Source: Ovis canadensis
Taxonomy: Eukaryota; Chordata; Mammalia; Artiodactyla; Bovidae
Direction of reading: 5' to 3'
Assembly: GCF_042477335.2 (NCBI RefSeq)
Contig: NC_091251.1
Location: 29,590,501-29,654,500 of the forward strand
Length of the DNA: 64,000 nt
How positions within the stretch are numbered: position 1 is the first letter of the stretch; every line of letters starts with the position of its first letter. Under the pieces are notes generated by a model. That model saw only the letters and a program-made list of their open reading frames with translations. It did no database searches and had not been told where the DNA came from. The translations under genes were made by a program, and so were the position numbers. Positions 40,213 to 50,150 of this stretch are shown piece after piece.

Positions 40213-40467
40213 ATACAATCAAATCTGGGGCTTCCCAGCTGGCGCTAGTGGTAAAGAACCCGCCTGCCAGTGCAGGAGAGATAAGAGACATGGGTTCGAT
40301 CCCTGGGTCAGGGAAGATCCCCTGGAGGAGGGCATGGCAACCCACTCCAGTATTCTTGCCTGGAGAACCCCATGGACACAGGAGGCTGGCGGGCTACAGT
40401 CCATAGGGTCGCAAAGAGTCGGACATGATTGGAGGGGCTTAGCACGCACGCACATACAATCAAATCT
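40213..40467 (+). repeat. Bov-tA SINE, sense, with perfect 14-bp TSD
   Basis: ATACAATCAAATCT at 40213-40226 recurs exactly at 40454-40467. Between them lies a complete Bov-tA (GGGGCTTCCCAGCTGGCG, body ATGGCAACCCACTCCAG to AGTCGGACATGATTGGAGG and a CACGCACGCA tail). The perfect duplication suggests a recent insertion. Confidence 0.96.
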
Positions 40468-40529
40468 TCACAATCCTCAGGACCACAGTCTCCTTCAGCG
40501 AGTCTGAGACAGACTGAGACAGACACAGA

Positions 40530-40645
40530 ACGACAGCACCGGGTGTGATTTTCAAGAGGGGGACGTGGCTCATCCAAGGCCACACAGTTGGTGAGTGGGT
40601 ATGAGAACCTCAGACTTTTAGAGTCAAGCACCATATGTCAAAACT
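40530..40645 (-). repeat. MIR fragment, antisense
   Basis: GTGGCTCATCCAAGGCCACAC, AGTTGGTGAGTGGGTATG and AACCTCAGACTTTTAGAG. Confidence 0.55.
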
Positions 40646-40985
40646 AGTCTCAGAGTCATTTCTTCTACTGAATTTGTTCTTCAGAAAACCCAATAGATAG
40701 TGATTTGGGGGTGTCTACATGTGTGTTCCTCTTTTTTCATGCTGCATTTTTAAAAGGTCAAGGAGGATCTGAGATTATATTTTCTGGCTCTTCCTTCTGG
40801 AAGGAAACCCTGAGGAAGAAGGACAAGCCTCACCATGAGACCTAGATTCAGATTCCAAGGCTTGAAGAATGTGACCCCTGCAACTTTTTTATTCTTTTAG
40901 AGATGCATACAGAGAATTTTTACTTCTTGTCCCTGGGCTTCTCAAGACTGTGATCTCACCCTAGTGAGGAAAGACCCTCCTGACC
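40646..40985. other. Unique stretch
   Basis: Nothing recognised. Confidence 0.35.
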
Positions 40986-41115
40986 TGCCATCAAGGCGAT
41001 TGCTACCATCTCCTAATTGGCCTTCTCCTCGCACTCTGCTGTCCCAAACCCATCTTGCTTATGGTGCCAGAGTAACCTTTCAGATAACTTGGCTCTGATT
41101 GTGACATCCACCGGG
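40986..41115 (+). repeat. L2 LINE fragment, sense
   Basis: TGCTACCATCTCCTAATTGGCC, TTCTCCTCGCACTC, then TATGGTGCCAGAGTAACC and TTTCAGATAACTTGGC. The block CAGAGTAACCTTTC is typical of L2. Confidence 0.65.
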
Positions 41116-41147
41116 GAGAATATCTTCTAGGAGAGTGTGTGCTTTTT

Positions 41148-41384
41148 ATTTTTAAAGTATTTATTTATTTGCCTGCCCCAGGTCCCGGTTGCAGCATGTG
41201 GGATTTTTAGCTGTGGCACATGGGATCTAGCTCCTTGCCGTCCTGTGCTGTGCTTAGTTGCTCAGTCATGTCTGGCTCTTTGCGACTCCATGGACTGTAG
41301 CCTGCCAAGCTCCTCTGTCCAAACCTGGAGCCCTGAAATGGAGAGCACAGAGTCTTAGCCATCAGACTACCAGGGAAATTCTGG
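41148..41384 (-). repeat. CHR-2 SINE, antisense, split by a Bov-A piece
   Basis: AGTATTTATTTATTTGCC, TTTTTAGCTGTGGCACATGG (41148-41240), then after the break GCACAGAGTCTTAGCCATCAG and ACTACCAGGG (41322-41384). Confidence 0.85.
41241..41321 (-). repeat. Bov-A fragment, antisense, nested in CHR-2
   Basis: CTTAGTTGCTCAGTCATGTC, GGCTCTTTGCGACTCCATGG and CTGCCAAGCTCCTCTGTCC. It lacks the right half. It is younger than the CHR-2 it interrupts. Confidence 0.85.
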
Positions 41385-41427
41385 AGAGTATGTTCGTAAG
41401 CATGAGCTTGAGAGTTGGGCAGATCCA

Positions 41428-41562
41428 GATTTTTTGTTTTTGGTTTGTTTTTTCGGCCTTGTCATGCAGCATATAGGATCTTAGTTCCCCAAACAGAGAC
41501 TGAACCTGTGTCCCCTGCATTGGAGTACAGAGTCTTAACTAGACCTCCAGGGAAGGCCCTGG
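41428..41562 (-). repeat. CHR-2-type SINE, antisense
   Basis: TTTTTGTTTTTGGTTTGTTTT, CGGCCTTGTCATGCAGC, TTAGTTCCCCAAACAGAG, CCCCTGCATTGGAGTAC and CTCCAGGGAAGGCCC. Confidence 0.88.
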
Positions 41563-41739
41563 GCCCCTTTTCTGACCTTCGGAAATTACAAAGTCACCTC
41601 TGCTGTTATTCTATCAGTCGAACCAATCACAAAAGCCTGCCCAGTTTCAAAGGAGAGGGAACATAGACTCCATTGCTTAACGGAAGGAATATCCAAGTCC
41701 TGTTATAAGCAGAACATGTAGGTCAGGAGATTTGGCTTT

Positions 41740-42062
41740 GGAGATCCAACCAGTCCATTCTAAAGGAGATCAGTCTTGGGTGTTCTTTGGAAGGATTGAT
41801 GCTAAAGCTGAAACTCCAATACTTTGGCCACCTCATGCGAAGAGTTGACTCATTGGAAAAGACTCTGATGCTGGGAGGGATTGGAGGCAGGAGGAGAAGG
41901 GGATGACAGAGGATGAGATGGCTGGATGGCATCACCGGCTTGATGGACATGAGTTTGAGTGAATTCTGGGAGTTGGTGATGGACAGGGAGGCCTGGTGTG
42001 CTGCAGTTCATGGGGTTGCAAAGAGTTGGACATGACTGAGAGACTGAACTGAACTGAACTGA
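41740..42062 (+). repeat. BovB 3' end, sense
   Basis: GGAGATCCAACCAGTCC, AATACTTTGGCCACCTCATGC, GATGGCTGGATGGCATCACC, GAGTTGGTGATGGACAGG and GTTGGACATGACTGAGAG with the GAACTGAACT tail. Confidence 0.94.
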
Positions 42063-42131
42063 TCTTGGAAAAGCATAGTCTGCCACACCAACCTTGTGAA
42101 GGGCTCTGTGGCCAAGAGAGGTGGGAAAAGA

Positions 42132-42398
42132 TGGTTTATCAGCCTAGACTCTAGGACCAGGCTGCCTGGCATCCCACCCCGGGCCCTCCACTGCCTGGCT
42201 GTGTAACTGGGCAAGTTCATGTACTGTAGTGTGCCTCAGTTTCCTTCTCTGTAAAATGAGGACCTCAGCAATCCCTACCTCCTGGGGTAGCTGTGAGGAT
42301 TAAGTGAGTTAATGTAGGAAAATGACCTAGGACGGCAAGCAGTAAGTTCCATGTTGGTGTCTGCTGTTACCATGACTGATGTTATTAGTATCGTCAGT
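42132..42398 (+). repeat. MIR, sense, best preserved copy in the window
   Basis: ACCAGGCTGCCTGGCATCCC, CACTGCCTGGCTGTGTAACTG, GGCAAGTTCATGTACTG, GCCTCAGTTTCCTTCTCTG, TAAAATGAGGACCTCAGC, AGCTGTGAGGATTAAGTGAG and a full 3' end. Confidence 0.93.
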
Positions 42399-43489
42399 TA
42401 CCATCAATATTTACTGATTGATTAGACAAAGCTTTCAAGGCAAGGAAGAGGAGAACATCACCACTTATATAGTCCTGAATAGCTGTGGCATGGTTCAGTG
42501 TCCTACGGGGCCCGGGGGGAGCCTGACTTTCTACTCACAGATCCAGTTCCTCCCTTACAGCCCGAGCTGCTGACTCTGGAGATCCAAGGTCAGGAAAACA
42601 TCTAAGGAGCTTGGGACTTACAGCAAATGAGACACCAGCAGGTCTCATCACTACCACCACCATCATCATATAATCAAACCTGCAGGGTTTTGGTCCCATC
42701 ACGTATTTTTATTGCCTGCCAATGCCAGGTGGATTTTCAATACCCTAGACAGAAGTGTGTCACATACAGCCCCACACTGCGCTTCAGGAACAGCCCTGGA
42801 GTTCTGAGAACTCAGCTTTCAGGAGCAGAGCTTGTAGTCTATGAAAACAGGCCAACGCTTCCTTTTCCTCAGTGCAGGGCGCTGTGGACATGCTATACAA
42901 CAGCAAGCTGCTGGGGCTTCACTGGGATCCCTCTCATTCCTTTATCCACCTCTGGCAAGCCTTTGCTTTCATCTGCCAGCAGCTCTCTTTTCAGAGGTTA
43001 GCAGAGAGCCAGAAGTGCCTGGGAATTTAAGCCCCCCACTGGTGGCTCTTGACTGATGATGGATGGTGGGGACATATGGAAGCTGAGCTCTCTTGTCTGA
43101 ATTGAAATGACTCTCAGGAGCGACTCACACAGCAGAGTTCCCTGCGGGATCAGGCTGAGGTTACCCTCTGTGGGGCTCTGCCAAGGTCATGTGCCACCCC
43201 AGCTTGGCTTGCTCTCCACCCCGTCCGGCTTCCCCCAATCCTTGACTGATTTTCCTGTGAGGGAGAAATCAATTACCTAAGCAACTACCTTCCCATGAAT
43301 CCTCTTCTCAGGGGCTGACAGGATGCACGGGGCCTGAGGGAGGGAGACAGTCATGAGCTGCGCCCGGTGTGGGAGGCTGCTGGCCCCAGCCCTAGTGTTT
43401 CTGTAGGGTCTTAACTCCTGCAGCCTCTTTGTTCTCCAGCGATGATGTCTCCCCAGGTATTGAGGGGTGACCTGTTTTCACATCAGCTC
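42399..43489. other. Unique stretch
   Basis: About 1.1 kb free of recognised repeats apart from a short (CAC/CAT)n at about 42652-42671. AGAAATCAATTACCTAAGC near 43265 is an AT-rich unique block. An acceptor-like TTCCTCCCTTACAG ends at 42560, but no matching open exon follows. Confidence 0.35.
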
Positions 43490-43632
43490 TGCTTCCCAGG
43501 AGTCATAGTGGTAAAGAATCAGCCTGTCAATACAGGAGATGAAAGAGACGTGGGCTACAGTTCACGGGGTCACAAAATGTTGGACACGACTGAGCGACTG
43601 AGCGACTGAGCATGCACACACGCGTGCATTAG
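43490..43632 (+). repeat. Bov-tA SINE, sense, internally deleted
   Basis: GCTTCCCAGGAGTCATAGTGG and ATACAGGAGATGAAAGAG run directly into GGGCTACAGTTCACGGGG. The central body (the GGCAACCCACTCC part) is missing. The tail GCGACTGAGCGACTGAGC is duplicated. Confidence 0.88.
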
Positions 43633-43908
43633 TTTCTGTTCTTCTCAGAGCCGCTTAGTCTTGCGCTTCCTCCCGCCCTTGGCACTTGGTCAGTGGAAAA
43701 TCCCAGCCTCTCACTCTCCAGCCCACCTGCTGCCTCAGCCTCGTCTGCGGGGAGGGCCTGGCTTTGGTTCTGGTGCCCACTGAGTGGACCCACAGAGGTC
43801 TTCCCGTCACTCTGTGCTCAGATGAAGTGCTGAGGCCTGGGGTGCAGGACCTGGCTTTCCCAGAAACTGTTTGGAAAGTTCCAATGCAGCCCAAATTTTC
43901 AGGGGAGT
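43633..43908. other. Unique stretch between SINEs
   Basis: Nothing recognised. Confidence 0.3.
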
Positions 43909-44160
43909 GTTAATTTCCTGGGGCTTCCCAGGTGGCGCTAGTGGGAAAGAACCTGCTTGCCAATACAGGAGACTTGAGATGTGGATTTGATCCCTGGGTC
44001 AGAAAGATCCCCTGGAGGAGGGCATGGCAACCCACTCCAGTATTCTTGCTTGGAGAATCCTGTGGACTTAGGAGTCTGGTAGGCTACTAGTCCACCAGGT
44101 CGCAAAGAGTTGGACATGACTAAAGCAACTCAGCACGCACACACGCACGTTAATTTCCTG
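43909..44160 (+). repeat. Bov-tA SINE, sense, with perfect 12-bp TSD
   Basis: GTTAATTTCCTG at 43909-43920 recurs exactly at 44149-44160. The element between has the head GGGGCTTCCCAGGTGGCG and a body to GAGTTGGACATGACTAAAGC, with the tail GCACGCACACACGC. Confidence 0.96.
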
Positions 44161-44718
44161 TAGCGCTAACCTTAGACTTCGAGAGACAGGAGCCAGAAGA
44201 TAGATCCCTCCCATCCATTTCCCCTGCAATGCCTTGTTCCCAGGCTCAGCAATTCCACACGCTAAAGATATACCACGTGGCTGGGACACACTGGGACATC
44301 CCACCTTGTATTGCTTTTCCTCCTTCCCTGCTTCATTTTCATGTTTCCTTCACTCTTGCTGCCCTGGGGTTGTGCCTTTTAAGGAAGACTGAGTTCACGC
44401 CTATGGCTGCCATTTGATGCGGTTCTTGGCTGAGAGCTTGGCTGGGGCTGTCCTCCCAAACGGTCACATGTAGCCTCCCCCAAGTGCTTGGGCTTCTCAC
44501 AAAGTGGGGTGCTGAGAGGGTGTACCCTGAGACCAAGAAACCCTTGCAGAAGCTGCAAGGCATCTCATGGCTTAGCTGCAGAAGTCCTGACATGTCACTT
44601 CCACTGCATTCTAGAGATCTGTTATTTGGTCAAGTAAGTCACTAAGACCAGCCTAGATTTAAGGATTACATTTTACCTTTTGATGGAAGAATAAGCAAAA
44701 AAGTATAGCTATTTTCAA
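44161..44718. other. Unique stretch
   Basis: Nothing recognised beyond isolated open frames below 85 codons. Confidence 0.35.
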
Positions 44719-44795
44719 TCCAGCACAATGAGGTCCTGCACAGACAGCACAGTATCTGGCACGTGCTGTGTGCTCAGTAAATGTTAGTTCAGGGT
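44719..44795 (+). repeat. MIR or L2 3' terminal fragment
   Basis: CACAGTATCTGGCACGTGC, TGTGTGCTCAGTAAATGTTAG is the shared 3' terminal text of MIR/L2. Too short to decide. Confidence 0.55.
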
Positions 44796-44949
44796 GTGCC
44801 CTCTTCCTGCATTCATTCAACACACGTCCAGCTCAGGAGAGGCCAGTTCCAACTCTCCACCAGCTTCTCCTTGGCCTTCCCAGGTGGCCATCAGCATGCA
44901 GAAATGACAGGCAGGCAGGGTGACAGTTCTGAGCCACCCAAATTTGAAG

Positions 44950-45122
44950 GTAGTTTGATGTGGCAGAAAAATCTAGGAGACTGGGTTTCTGCCTCTAATT
45001 ACAACACTAAATTTTTAGTTATCCCAAGCAAGTCCATTGCCCTTTCTAGACTCAGTTTCTCCGCTTATCAAATGGAGGGTTGGACGAGATGAATTCTAAG
45101 GTCCTTACTGGCCCTGCTGTTT
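44950..45122 (+). repeat. MIR-class SINE (MIR3-like), sense
   Basis: GGAGACTGGGTTTCTGCCTC, AGCAAGTCCATTGCCC, CTAGACTCAGTTTCTCCGC, TTATCAAATGGAGGGTTGG and GACGAGATGAATTCTAAGG. The 'agatga...aaggtcc' end is MIR3-like. Confidence 0.65.
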
Positions 45123-45857
45123 GAAGATTTTGCTGATGCTCTGGAATGTTCCTCAGCACTCATAAACTGATGGCCAGGATGTGGGGCTTGATGTTTTCTC
45201 TACCCTCATGGCAGGGACTGTCCCGATTCTCATCTTTGGTGTCACACCTGGGCCCCAAACCTTGCCTAAGCTCTCAGAGGCCTCAAAGGTGCCTGACTTT
45301 TAAGCCAGACCCAGCCTGACTTCCCGTCATGAACTCAGCTTCTGAAAGTCCCTTCTGTACATGAGATGTTGGCATCATTAAGCTGGTGGCGGGTCCACGC
45401 CTCCCCTGCTCCTCCAGGGAACCTCCAAGGCTTTACTTACCTCGGATCACAAGGTATAGCCTCCCTTGCCCTGAGCTGGAGCCCAGCCTCCTGGTTCGTG
45501 CTCAGCAAGTTTTCCAGGTCATTTCCTGGGAGCTTTCTGGTGAAGTGAGATGTGATTCTCAGCAGGGCTGACAGAATTTGGAGATTTCTTAGACCTCACC
45601 CCCGCTGTGAGTGGGAAAGTTTCTGCCTCTGGAAATACGACCACAGCATAAGCTTTTATCACTCAGCTTCTGTCTAGCAGGGACCACGAGGCTGTGGGGA
45701 ATTGAGTCAATTTTCAATATGGGGTAGAAAAATGTTTCAATGCACAATGTCCCCTGCCAGCCATCCTCCTGGTGATGGTCTCATGATTGTTTCTTGGAAT
45801 GTAACATGAGCTGAGACTTGAGGGGTGAATTTAACCAGGTACTAGGAAGATGGGTAT
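45123..45857. other. Unique stretch
   Basis: Nothing recognised. Open frames of about 60 codons occur at 45366-45571 without further support. Confidence 0.35.
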
Positions 45858-46072
45858 GTGCCAGGTGGCACAGTGGTAAAGAATTCACCTGCCAGTGTAG
45901 GAGCTGTGTGTTTGATCCCTGGGTCAAGAAGATCCCCCGGAGAAGGAAATGGCAATGCATTCCAGCATTCTTTCCTGGAGAATTCCATGGACAGAGGAGC
46001 CTGGTGGGCTACAGTGCATGGGGTTACAAAAAGTTGAACATGACTGAGGACACACACATGCACCCATGCATG
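45858..46072 (+). repeat. Bov-tA SINE, sense
   Basis: GCCAGGTGGCACAGTGGTAAAG, TTTGATCCCTGGGTCAAGAAG, ATGGCAATGCATTCCAGC and AGTTGAACATGACTGAGG with an ACACACACATGCACCC tail. Confidence 0.92.
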
Positions 46073-46099
46073 TATTTTTCCAAACAAGGGATGTCTCAG

Positions 46100-46335
46100 G
46101 TTGCCAAGACAGAGATGAGTAGGGGGATCTGTATGGTAAAATGACCGGTTTAGAGGTGGTTTGGCTCTGGAGCATGAATAAAGAGATGTCTGGCTTTCTG
46201 TGGCTTGGGTGCCTTGGTGGACACTGTTGGTTACTGAGATGGGGAGGGCTGGAGAAGAAGTTACCCAGTGGATTCACTAGAGGAAATTTTAACCTTGAGG
46301 GGGGCTGTGAGGTACACAGATGAGTGGCTCTCTGG
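46100..46335. repeat. Ancient repeat, family uncertain
   Basis: GGTTACTGAGATGGGGAGGGC, GGAGAAGAAGTTACCC and TTGAGGGGGGCTGTGAGG are diverged versions of the same old family as 26480-27260 and 61880-62390. Confidence 0.4.
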
Positions 46336-47048
46336 GTTCCAGTCTTGGTGTGACTGTGAAATCTGCCAAGAGCCCCCTCTGAGTTGTCTGGTCTGGGTGG
46401 TCACTGAGCTACTGTCTCAGAAGCAATTGATGAGGAGCCTGTCCCTCCTCCACAAGGCTGAAGTGGATGGAATGCACTCAGGTGGAGTAGGGGTGGGCAT
46501 TTACCACTCAGGAGGAGGTCTGGCCTGCAAAGGACACTGAGAAGGAAACACAGACCCCCGCGCTCCGTGGTTTACCAAGAGGAAGTGGTCACCGCTGCTG
46601 GGTTCTGCGAGGTCAAGGAAGTGGACGTCAAAATGTTTTGGCTGGTATCAAGGCAGACTCTCAGCCCACACACTCGTCATTGACTCACAGGATGCCAGAA
46701 ACCTTCTCCTTGCCCATGACACCCAAATGCCCTTCTACAGGTCCCAATTTTTCCTGAGCCAGAGCTTACCCACTGGGCGCTGCTGGTACTCAAGGGTGCC
46801 ACCTACAATCAGAACAAAGGAAAGACCTGCACATGGCTTCTATTTAGCTTCTGGGCATGAGCCTTTCTGGCATCTTTCAGCACAAATTGAGAGCATGTGG
46901 GAGGGTATGGCTGGAAGGTGGTGTTTCCCAAAGGAAGCCATCACTGAACCCCACTCCTGTCCCCCACATCCCTCCTGCCCCTTCACTTCCTCTCAAGAAG
47001 GAAATGGAAACAAGGGGCCAAAAACTGGAGCCTTTTGGATCTATGGAT
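46336..47048. other. Unique stretch
   Basis: No repeat recognised. A plus-strand frame of 115 codons at 46727-47074 runs into the CHR-2 element and has no domain. Confidence 0.35.
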
Positions 47049-47243
47049 TTATTTCTTTATTTTTAAAAAATTGATTTATTTATGTGGGTGCGCTGGGTCT
47101 TAGTTGTGGCATCCTGGATCTTTAGTTGAAGCATGCAAACTCTTAGCTCTAGCAGGTGGGTCTAGTTCCATGACCAGGGATTGAACCCTGGCCCCCTGCA
47201 TTGGGAGCACAGAGTCTTAGCCACTGCTCCACCAGGGAAGTCC
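47049..47243 (-). repeat. CHR-2 SINE, antisense
   Basis: ATTTCTTTATTTTTAAAAAATTG, GGGTGCGCTGGGTCTTAG, TTCCATGACCAGGGATTGAAC, CACAGAGTCTTAGCCACTGC. Confidence 0.92.
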
Positions 47244-47924
47244 TTGGACCAGCATTTAGAAAAACCAAATTTCTACCGGTTTTGATGAAGCCTGTAATCT
47301 GGCATCAAAGTCAGTTCACTTCAGTTAGATTCAAAACGAATCAACTCAACTCCTCTGTCAGTTCAAATGAATCCTAGAAATTTACAAGAGTCTACCTGCA
47401 CTGGAGAAGACGGGAGAGAAGACCTTAAGGGTTTGGGGCTAAAGTGATCTCAGAGGAGCCTGCTGGTCTGTGGGTAACAGACTGGGTCCATAGGGCAAAG
47501 GGGTCTCCTCTTCTGGGAAGAGAGGGGACCAGGGCCAGCCTTTCACAGAACCAGCTTCCTGAGAAGAGGTCAGACATCCACTCATGAGTTGGATATTCAT
47601 GAGTTACAAGAGATGATGCAGCCTAGCCCACCATCTGTCTCTTTCTCAACAAGCTCGTCTACTGCTCACATTTCCAAGGAAGGAAGATGGGTCAGTTTTC
47701 ATTAAAAAAAAAAAAAAAGGCTATTTTGAGAAATGGGAACATGGTACGCACTTCTGTGGGATGGATGAGGGAAGCAGCCTGCAGGGCCACCTGTGAGACT
47801 GCTCCCCCTCAAAATTGGGCTGTCCAGACCGAAGGCCCCCTCCCACTCCCATTTGATCTGCAGCCGTCGCATCTAGGACCCTGAGGCCAGAACACCCACC
47901 TGGAAGACCAGAGGCAGTGAGCCC
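47244..47924. other. Unique stretch
   Basis: Contains an A-run (about 47704-47718) not attached to any recognised element. No gene. Confidence 0.35.
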
Positions 47925-48000
47925 ATTGCGCAGATTAACAACCGAGCCCCAGGGAAGCTAAGGGATCTGCTAAACCATAAGAGCAGAACTGTTTCCTATT
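47925..48000 (-). repeat. MIR fragment, antisense, decayed
   Basis: TTGCGCAGATTAACAACCGAG, then CCCAGGGAAGCTAAGGG. Confidence 0.4.
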
Positions 48001-48227
48001 CGTCTTCCTGGCCCCCGCTCCACTCTGCTATACTCAGATATTTATTGAATTATTGAGGAATGGATTTACTCATGGACCCACAATCAAACGGGGGAGAATC
48101 AGGGTCTAAACCTACTCTCCTTCCTTCTCCTCCCCTGGAGGAACATGTCCATGCACCCTAGGGGACACAGACGAGGCAGCTGGAAGTGAAGTGCCCACAC
48201 CAACCAGACTGAAGCATGAGATGGCAG

Positions 48228-48325
48228 CTAGGCCATTTCACAGATGAACATATTGAGACCCAGTGACTCATCCACAGTTACACAGGGAGTTTAGGGGCAG
48301 GAGAACAACAGCTTCACAGAGAGGG
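48228..48325 (-). repeat. MIR fragment, antisense
   Basis: CCATTTCACAGATGAACATATTG, AGACCCAGTGACTCATCC and CAGTTACACAGGGAGTTTAG. Confidence 0.6.
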
Positions 48326-48334
48326 CCTAATCCT

Positions 48335-48495
48335 TCCAGATGGCAAATCTGGGGTCTGCTCACCTCCGCCTTTTCCTTGCTGTGTGACTTTGAGCAAATG
48401 ATTCAGCCAGTCATTCTGCTCTGGGAAACAGATAATAATCCTATCTCATGCAGCTGGGAGGAGGATTCTGTGAGGCAAGGAGGGGAAGTGCCTTG
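48335..48495 (+). repeat. MIR fragment, sense
   Basis: TTGCTGTGTGACTTTGAGCAAATG, AACAGATAATAATCCTATC, then AGGAGGATTCTGTGAGGC. Confidence 0.65.
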
Positions 48496-48569
48496 CCTAG
48501 GCCGTCATAGGCGGGCACTAGATCCATGGGATGGCAGAAGGTATTGGAGAAGGCCAAGACTCATACAAA

Positions 48570-48748
48570 TAGCTCATGTTGAGAGTTTCACAGCTATTCG
48601 CTCATCTGTGGAGTGGAAACTGTTATGTTGTCTCCATTTGACATGAAGAGGCTAAGCCACATAGGGTAAGTCATGTGCCCAAGGCTGCTCGGCCTGGAGA
48701 GAGCAGAGCTGGGACTCCCCACAGTGCTATTTGGCTCCGCAGGCCGGA
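48570..48748 (-). repeat. MIR fragment, antisense
   Basis: GTCTCCATTTGACATGAAGAGG, GCCACATAGGGTAAGTCATG, TGCCCAAGGCTGCTCGG and AGCAGAGCTGGGACTCC. Three MIRs in alternating orientation lie within 520 bases. They also cover one end of a 205-codon minus-strand frame (48594-49211), which I do not call a gene. Confidence 0.7.
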
Positions 48749-49473
48749 TTTCCAGGCCAGTGCCTTCTGCTGTCTGCCTCTGGCTGCTGCCTAGCCCGTG
48801 ACCATTATCTGCTTCTAGTCTTCCTTCCCCAGCAGCCGCAAGATGAAGGAAACCTACCAGAAAGGCCTGCCAGCCTTGCTGGACTCTGAGAAGCCAGGAC
48901 CAGATGTGGGAATGGTCCCTTCCCTTCTCCCTCATCCCCTGTCCCCTGCTGCGACAAGGCCAGCACTGACCCCCTAGCCTCTTCCCATGAGCAATCTGCA
49001 AAGCACTAAAGCAGATGAGGGCTTTGGCCCTGCGGAGTAATCTGGTGGACAAAGGCAAGGAGCTGCTGGCTTTGCAGAAATGGAGCACCTGCTCAGGCAC
49101 AGAGGCTAGGGGGCTGGGGAGGGAGGTGCCCTGGGGGCTCTTCAGCTGGTAAGACTGTCCCTCTGCTTGCTTCCACCTACTCCCATTCACTTCTTGCCCT
49201 CTGCCAAGCACGGCCTCCTCTCTGGGGCATGAAATGTAAGTGCTCCTGCTCAGGGAGGAATTCGAGGTGAGCTTGAAGCAGGGAGGCTTTTGCTCTGGGG
49301 AAGGGCTCTGGCTAACATGAACTCATTCCCTACGTGTTCTATGGCAAAGCAGTCCAATGCAAAGCAGTCAAGTTAAACTTCCTTGCTGAGCAGTCCCTCT
49401 CTAGTCCCTCTGACCCCCTCACAGAGGGAACAACCTATACACCCCCATTACCTGTTACCAAAAAGGCACGGGT
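48749..49473. other. Unique stretch
   Basis: No repeat recognised. A long minus-strand open frame crosses it (48594-49211) but has no domain, and its end lies in MIR. Confidence 0.35.
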
Positions 49474-49590
49474 TAGGGACTTCCCTGGTAGTCCAGTGAC
49501 TAAGATTCTGTGCTCCTAGTGCATCGGACCACAGTTCGATCCCTGGTTGGGGGACTAGATCTCATATGCTGCAACTTAAAGATCCCACAT
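49474..49590 (+). repeat. CHR-2 SINE, sense, left part
   Basis: GGGACTTCCCTGGTAGTCC, AGTTCGATCCCTGGTTGG, GGACTAGATCTCATATGC and AACTTAAAGATCCCACAT. The right end appears to resume at about 50088. Confidence 0.9.
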
Positions 49591-49836
49591 GGACTTCCCT
49601 GGTGCCAATGCAGGGACACAGGTTTGATACCTGGTCTGGGATGTTCCCACGAACTGTGGAACAATTAAGCCTGTGCACCACAATTACTGAAGCCTGCGTG
49701 CCATTGAGCCTATGTTCTGAAATAAAAGAAGGCACTGCAACGAGATGCCCTGGAACTGCAACAAAGAGTAGCCCCCACTCGCGGCCAACTAGAGAAAGCC
49801 CAATCAGTGCAGCCATAAATAAGTAAATAAATTATA
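49591..49836 (+). repeat. CHR-1 SINE, sense, nested
   Basis: GGACTTCCCTGGTGCCAATG, GAACAATTAAGCCTGTGC, ACAATTACTGAAGCCTG, CTGCAACAAAGAGTAGCCC, CCAACTAGAGAAAGCCC and (AAATAAGT)n. The head has an internal deletion. Confidence 0.9.
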
Positions 49837-49837
49837 T

Positions 49838-50066
49838 ACTGGAGTGGGTAGCCTTTCCCTTCTCCAGGGGATCTTTCCAACCCAGGGATCAAACCCAGGT
49901 CTCCCCCATTGCAGTTTCTTTACCAGCTGAGCCACAAGGGAAGCCCAAGACCACTGGAGTGGGTAGCCTATCCCTTCTCCAGCGGATCTTCTCAACCCAG
50001 GAATTGAACTGGGGTCTCCTGCATTGCAGGTGGATTCTTTACCAAGTGAGCTATCAGGGAAGTCCG
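49838..50066 (-). repeat. Two truncated Bov-tA copies in a 115-bp tandem
   Basis: Copy A (49838-49952) and copy B (49953-50066) each start at ACTGGAGTGGGTAGCC and end in the head (TGAGCCACAAGGGAAGCCC or TGAGCTATCAGGGAAGTCC). Both lack the same left half of the body. The identical breakpoint suggests tandem duplication of one truncated copy, followed by divergence. Confidence 0.88.
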
Positions 50067-50150
50067 TACATGCATTTATATATGTTCATATAAATCCCAC
50101 ATACTGCAACTCAACCTGGCGCAGCCAAATAAATAAACTAATTCATTTTA
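50067..50150 (+). repeat. CHR-2 right end, probable continuation
   Basis: AATCCCACATACTGCAACTC, AACCTGGCGCAGCCAAATAA then AATAAA. It fits the missing right end of the CHR-2 at 49474. Confidence 0.65.

Noticed and set aside
42543..42590. Exon starting after TTCCTCCCTTACAG
   Set aside because: The acceptor looks strong, but the nearest donor gives only 28 bases, with no coding signal.
48594..49211. 205-codon open frame on the minus strand
   Set aside because: It is the longest frame in the window, but its C-terminal end is translated from an antisense MIR. It has no domain, and the surrounding sequence has no matched splice or promoter signals.
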